From DATFXM01 sp035315885 (GTDB lineage: Bacteria > Acidobacteriota > Blastocatellia > UBA7656): a stretch of 27,313 bases of DNA. Location of the stretch: positions 1-27,313 of the forward strand of contig DATFXM010000021.1 of NCBI GenBank assembly GCA_035315885.1. Direction: 5' to 3'. A model generated the notes under the pieces. That model made no database searches. It saw nothing but the letters and a program-made list of their open reading frames with translations, and had not been told where the DNA came from. Positions 23,980 to 27,313 of this stretch are shown piece by piece. A program made the translations under genes and the position numbers. How positions within the stretch are numbered: position 1 is the stretch's first letter; each line of letters starts with the position of its first letter.

Positions 23980-24099
23980 AGTACTGATTTCTGAGTCATG
24001 AGTTCTGATGGGTTAAGGGAGATGATGGGTTAAGGGAGATGAGGGATGAGGAGATGCGGAGATGAGGAGACTCAGAACTCAGAACTCAGAACTTCCCAT
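23980..24099. repeat. Heptamer-word inverted repeat element 8 with tandem core
   Basis: The left arm (23980-24009) has AGTACTG, TTTCTGAG and AGTTCTG words. The right arm (24070-24093) is three CTCAGAA-type heptamers and ends AGAACTTCCCAT. The core has GATGGGTTAAGGGA twice with a 17-nt period (24007, 24024), then GATGAGG/GGAGATG words like those in element 7. It fills much of the 319-bp gap between the receptor gene and the 24218 gene; the rest is the receptor promoter and the promoter below. Confidence 0.88.
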
Positions 24100-24125
24100 T
24101 TGCCTTTTGGCTCGTCAGAATATCC

Positions 24126-24153
24126 TTGACCCTCCCGTCTTAGGCGATACCAT
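24126..24153 (+). promoter_or_regulatory. Promoter of the membrane protein-SPFH operon
   Basis: TTGACC, 16-nt spacer, TACCAT. The predicted start near 24160 leaves a leader of about 58 nt to ATG 24218. Confidence 0.5.
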
Positions 24154-24217
24154 GACGGGCGCAGAGATCTGAATCAACGCTGCGAGTAGTTCTTCGAAAA
24201 GCCCGTCGTGGCAAGAT

Positions 24218-24877
24218 ATGACGTTCCTGATAATTATTCTCACATTGGCAGTTGCGGCATCCGCACTGTTTCTGTTGTTTTGGGCCCGTACTTCAACTGC
24301 AACTCGGTGGGATCATCAGCTCTACCCTCGCGAACCGGTCAGTCTCTTTGAGGCCCCGCCGCCGGAGGACGAGCCGATCCCTGATCAGCAACGTGAGTCA
24401 TTGATTGAGCGCGCCCGTCAAGGCGAGTTGACAACCCTCAGCGAGGCCAGCAGGCACGGCGACGATCTGTACGAAGAAGTACTCGATGTGCTAGCCGAGT
24501 CTCGAAGCAAGGAACAGGAATTCGCCGAGTTGACCGAGTACATCTCACAAACGAACGGCCTGCGTTCAAGCCGGCGAGTCGCGCGGCTTGCGATCGAGCG
24601 CTGGAATGCATCTCCTACTGTGAGCTCGACCGCCCGGATGCTGCATATTGCAGCGCTTTCTGACGATGCCGAAACCTATCATCGAGCCGTGGACGCGGTG
24701 CGTGATGTCTGGAATGCCGACAAACTCAGGATCTCAGCAAACGATTTGAAGCAACTGGTTGAAAGCCAGTTCTGGGTACTTTCACCCGAAGCGCGCCGAA
24801 GCGGCGCGGGATTTCAACTGAAAAGAAGGCTAGCAGGTTTTCGCCGCGAGCTGGCGGCAGCGACTGCTGCGCGTTGA
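24218..24877 (+). CDS. Single-pass membrane protein with helical cytosolic domain, unknown function
   Basis: A 219-residue protein. Residues 3-23 are one membrane segment (FLIIILTLAVAASALFLLFW), followed by a Pro/Glu-rich linker (about 38-58) and an all-helical domain to the end, with ARMLHIAALSDDAETYHRAV-like helix pairs and a basic C-terminal helix. I recognise no family. It is 33 nt upstream of the SPFH gene under one likely promoter, and both proteins have an N-terminal anchor, so it may be a partner of the SPFH assembly. Codon use and GC look like the neighbours. AAGATATG leaves only a weak ribosome-binding site. Confidence 0.78.
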   Translation: MTFLIIILTLAVAASALFLLFWARTSTATRWDHQLYPREPVSLFEAPPPEDEPIPDQQRESLIERARQGELTTLSEASRHGDDLYEEVLDVLAESRSKEQEFAELTEYISQTNGLRSSRRVARLAIERWNASPTVSSTARMLHIAALSDDAETYHRAVDAVRDVWNADKLRISANDLKQLVESQFWVLSPEARRSGAGFQLKRRLAGFRRELAAATAAR

Positions 24878-24910
24878 ACGCACACTCACACAGCCAGCAA
24901 GAGGTTTCTC

Positions 24911-27136
24911 ATGAGCCGAAACGATTTCCCATCGATAATTCCTCTCCTCGTGTTTGGGGTTATAGGATTTCTGATTCTTCTGACGATCCTGCGAAGGATT
25001 CTAGTCAACGTTGGCGGTCGAGAGATCGCAATCAAGGAGCGGCGCTACATCGGAAGTCGCATGCCTCCGGGCCGGGTCGTTGCGATTGAAGGCGAGATAG
25101 GAATCCAGGCCTACGTGCTCAAACCAGGCCTGCACGTAATTAAATGGCCGTTCGAACGCGTGCTCCAAAAGTATCCTCTGGTAGAGATTGGCCCCGACGA
25201 AATCGGAGTGATCGAAGCGATCGACGGCGAGCCTATGCCCACAGGCCGATTCCTCGCGCCTGATCGAGCGGAGAACGCCCATAACAATTTTCAGGACCCC
25301 GTAGCCTTTATCGAGCGAGGCGGCATAAAGGGCGTGCAGCTCCGCACGCTCCCGCCGGGTCTCTGGCCGATACACCCTTACCTCTTCCGCGTATCGATGG
25401 CAAAGGTAACCGTTGTCCCGCAGGGTAAGGTGGGTGTTGTCAGCGCTGCCGACGGCGGCCCACTGGATCAGGGACGGCTGCTCGCGAAGGCCATTAAGGG
25501 TCACCGGAACTTCCAGGACGCCGAAGAGTTCATCTCGTCGGGCGGCCAGAAGGGTCCCCAAGTCGAAGTATTGACACCCGGGACCTATCGTATCCTAACG
25601 GACTCGATTCCCCTCGACGGACGCAACGAACGCAGGCCCGGGTTGTTTGCGGTCCGTTTGTTCGACGCCAGCATTATCTCCGAGAACCAGATTGGACTAG
25701 TTGAAGCTCTGGATGGCTCGCCGCTCGATCCGCGAGACTACGTCGCAACTCAGGTTGCCGGTCACGACAATTTTCAGGACGGATTCGAGTTCATCAACGC
25801 AGGCGGCCAGCGTGGACCGCAGAAGGACATCCTTCTCCCCGGCACCTATTACGTCAATCCGCTGATGTTCAAGGTCATACCTGAAACGGCTAAGGAGGTG
25901 AAGCCCGGCGAAGTCGCGGTAGTGGTTTCGAACGTCGGCAAAGATCCGTCCGAGGAAGTACGCCGAGCGATGGCCGCCAAGGTACGCGAGCGGCTTGAAC
26001 GCGAGGAACAGGAACAGATGGCTCAGGCTGCGGCCCGGCTGGACAAGATAGACCGGGAGGACAAGACCGTTCAGGAGATTAAAGAAGACCTGGCGCTGGC
26101 AGATCCGGCCGATCAACGGCTGGATGAAGGGGCGCACGAGGCCTACGTCGTCCCGGACGGCTTCCGCGGAATTCAGGAGATGGTTGTTGGGCCGGGACGC
26201 TACTACGTCAATACGCTGGCAGTGACTCCCATCGTGATACCCACGACCAACCAGACGGTCGAGTGGACATCCGGCGAAGTCCAGAACACCTTCAATCCAT
26301 TCGAGGTGATTTCTAAGGACGGCTTCTCGATGCAGTTGGAAGTGCGCGTAGTGTTTAGGGTCAAACCCGAAGACGCACCGTTCATGGTTGCCAAGATCGG
26401 TTCGGTGGATCGGCTTATACAAAACGTCATGCATCCACTGATCGACTCGATATTCAGAAACCAGGCTTCTGAGTCTTCGGCAATGGCGTATCTCCAGAAC
26501 CGGCACGAAGAACAGGAGCGCGCGGAAGCACGAGTTCGAGCGCACCTGTTGAAGTATCACGTGGACGTTGTGAACGTTTTGATCTGCCACATTCACTTGC
26601 CGGAAGAGTTGATGAAGACTCAGACGGAGAAGATCCTGGCGGAACAGAGACAGAATATGTACAACGCCCAACGGGAAGCCGAGGAGAAACGCATACAGCT
26701 TGAGAGGACGAAAGCTCACGCCGACAATCAGCGGGATCTGATGGCGGCAACTGTAGGCGTGGAGATTGCGGGCAAGCGAGCCGAGCAGCGCAAGAACGAA
26801 GCTGACGGCGAGGCTCACTATATCCTGGCGACCGGTAAGGCAGAGGCCGAAAAGGTCAGGCTTATGGGTGAGGCGCAAGGCGTTGCCTACAACGAGCAGG
26901 TTCGTGCTTTGGGTGCTTCTGGTGTCGCGCTGGTTGAGACGCTGAAGGTCATTGGCGAAAAGAACGTTCGAATTACTCCGGACGTGATGGCGACCGGCGG
27001 GGGAGCCGAGGGCGGTGGCGGCGGCATCGGAACTCTGCTGCTGTTGAACCTCTTCAGAGATCGCCTGGGACTCGAGAACGACAACGGCTCGAAGATGGTT
27101 CCAGTTCCGGTCCCGGTGAAATCCTCCAAGCCGTGA
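24911..27136 (+). CDS. SPFH/band-7 protein with tandem N-terminal repeats (vault-like order of domains)
   Basis: A 741-residue protein. An N-terminal anchor (8-31) is followed by three tandem repeats of about 80 residues (about 97-165, 172-250, 259-322), each with IG-V-A-DG-P-D, an NFQD box, a FI-x2-GG-x-GPQ-like box (degenerate in the first) and LPPG/TPGTY. Shorter partial copies lie at 54-90 and 411-437, and a charged helix at about 348-400. An SPFH domain spans roughly 440-565 (NPFEVISKDGFSMQLEVRVVFRV), then a long Ala/Glu/Lys/Arg-rich helix (570-665), a Gly-rich stretch and a C-terminal tail ending in PVPVPV. SPFH proteins form large membrane-bound rings or cages. AGAGG precedes the ATG. 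A hairpin follows the stop but has its U-tract on the other strand. Confidence 0.9.
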   Translation: MSRNDFPSIIPLLVFGVIGFLILLTILRRILVNVGGREIAIKERRYIGSRMPPGRVVAIEGEIGIQAYVLKPGLHVIKWPFERVLQKYPLVEIGPDEIGVIEAIDGEPMPTGRFLAPDRAENAHNNFQDPVAFIERGGIKGVQLRTLPPGLWPIHPYLFRVSMAKVTVVPQGKVGVVSAADGGPLDQGRLLAKAIKGHRNFQDAEEFISSGGQKGPQVEVLTPGTYRILTDSIPLDGRNERRPGLFAVRLFDASIISENQIGLVEALDGSPLDPRDYVATQVAGHDNFQDGFEFINAGGQRGPQKDILLPGTYYVNPLMFKVIPETAKEVKPGEVAVVVSNVGKDPSEEVRRAMAAKVRERLEREEQEQMAQAAARLDKIDREDKTVQEIKEDLALADPADQRLDEGAHEAYVVPDGFRGIQEMVVGPGRYYVNTLAVTPIVIPTTNQTVEWTSGEVQNTFNPFEVISKDGFSMQLEVRVVFRVKPEDAPFMVAKIGSVDRLIQNVMHPLIDSIFRNQASESSAMAYLQNRHEEQERAEARVRAHLLKYHVDVVNVLICHIHLPEELMKTQTEKILAEQRQNMYNAQREAEEKRIQLERTKAHADNQRDLMAATVGVEIAGKRAEQRKNEADGEAHYILATGKAEAEKVRLMGEAQGVAYNEQVRALGASGVALVETLKVIGEKNVRITPDVMATGGGAEGGGGGIGTLLLLNLFRDRLGLENDNGSKMVPVPVPVKSSKP

Positions 27137-27162
27137 CCTGACTCAACAGGACATTGAGGAGC

Positions 27163-27207
27163 AAAAAGAGTAGGGCCGCAATTTACAAAGAGTAATTGCG
27201 GCCCTAC
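27163..27207 (-). terminator. Intrinsic terminator of the partial minus-strand gene
   Basis: A perfect 14-bp stem, GTAGGGCCGCAATT (27170-27183) with AATTGCGGCCCTAC (27194-27207), 10-nt loop. On the minus strand TCTTTTT follows. It may also stop transcription from the SPFH gene. Confidence 0.85.
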
Positions 27208-27237
27208 GTCTCAGTAAGCTTGCGGTGAAAGCGTTCG

Positions 27238-27313
27238 TCAGCGGCCCAGCACGTCGACCAGCTCTTGAACCGCGGCGGCTGAACGGTTGAGAGACGCGCG
27301 CTCGTCGGTGCTC
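27238..27313 (-). CDS. C-terminus of an unidentified protein, running off the window
   Basis: The minus strand reads an open frame to TGA at 27238-27240, ending RASLNRSAAAVQELVDVLGR. A strong minus-strand terminator 30 nt further on supports a real gene end. The helical, Ala/Gln/Leu-rich ending resembles the tail of methyl-accepting chemotaxis proteins, but 24 residues are too few to name it. Confidence 0.5.
   Translation of the reverse strand, partial: STDERASLNRSAAAVQELVDVLGR

Noticed and set aside
25697..26878. A 393-codon minus-strand frame across the SPFH gene
   Set aside because: Antisense to a well-supported protein; composition is that of a shadow frame.

Overview
The window looks like chromosome of a moderately GC-rich, diderm, environmental bacterium. 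The most likely group is Acidobacteriota, perhaps a Blastocatellia-type lineage; this is inferred, not proven. The basis is a very large TonB-dependent receptor with an N-terminal carboxypeptidase-regulatory (CNA-B-like) domain, a second such domain on a TPR protein, an OmpA/Pal-type lipoprotein, a Tat-exported MsrP and the general gene mix. I see no transposase, integrase, phage gene, CRISPR array, tRNA or rRNA.

Layout. 86-4525 (+): ettA, a thioredoxin-like [2Fe-2S] ferredoxin, rnhA (4-nt overlap), a GNAT acetyltransferase and an internally duplicated membrane protein. 4567-8839 (-): msrPQ methionine sulfoxide repair, an aldehyde dehydrogenase with an aromatic/basic tail, and a HAD phosphatase. 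8960-10451 (+): a tightly overlapping macro-domain / Nudix / trmL operon, the first two able to act in series on ADP-ribose compounds. 10524-15795: an envelope cluster of two M48 metalloproteases, a zinc-ribbon/LiaF-like protein and a TPR protein. 15823-19329 (-): egtD (hercynine synthase) followed by an OpuC/EgtUV-type ABC ATPase and a fused permease-solute-binding protein. 19330-19973: no gene, but a 255-bp nested palindrome and a structured leader ending in a terminator hairpin. 19974-20708 (+): OmpA-type lipoprotein. 20893-23898 (-): TonB-dependent receptor. 24218-27136 (+): a membrane protein plus an SPFH protein whose order of parts (tandem beta-rich repeats, SPFH domain, long helix) recalls eukaryotic major vault protein. 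27238-27313 (-): the C-terminus of a gene running off the window.

Two things stand out. First, eight gene gaps hold related elements built from 7-bp words (AGTNCTG, GGTTTCT, AGTAGGC, CTTTGCG), mostly arranged as inverted arms, with stop codons inside or abutting the arms and several start codons directly beside them. Second, EgtD is joined to a dedicated betaine-family transporter without EgtB, which suggests a hercynine/ergothioneine make-or-import unit. The vault-like SPFH pair and the ompA leader are further candidates for something undescribed.

Gene starts were re-chosen where a Shine-Dalgarno sequence, a promoter or a repeat excluded the longest reading frame.
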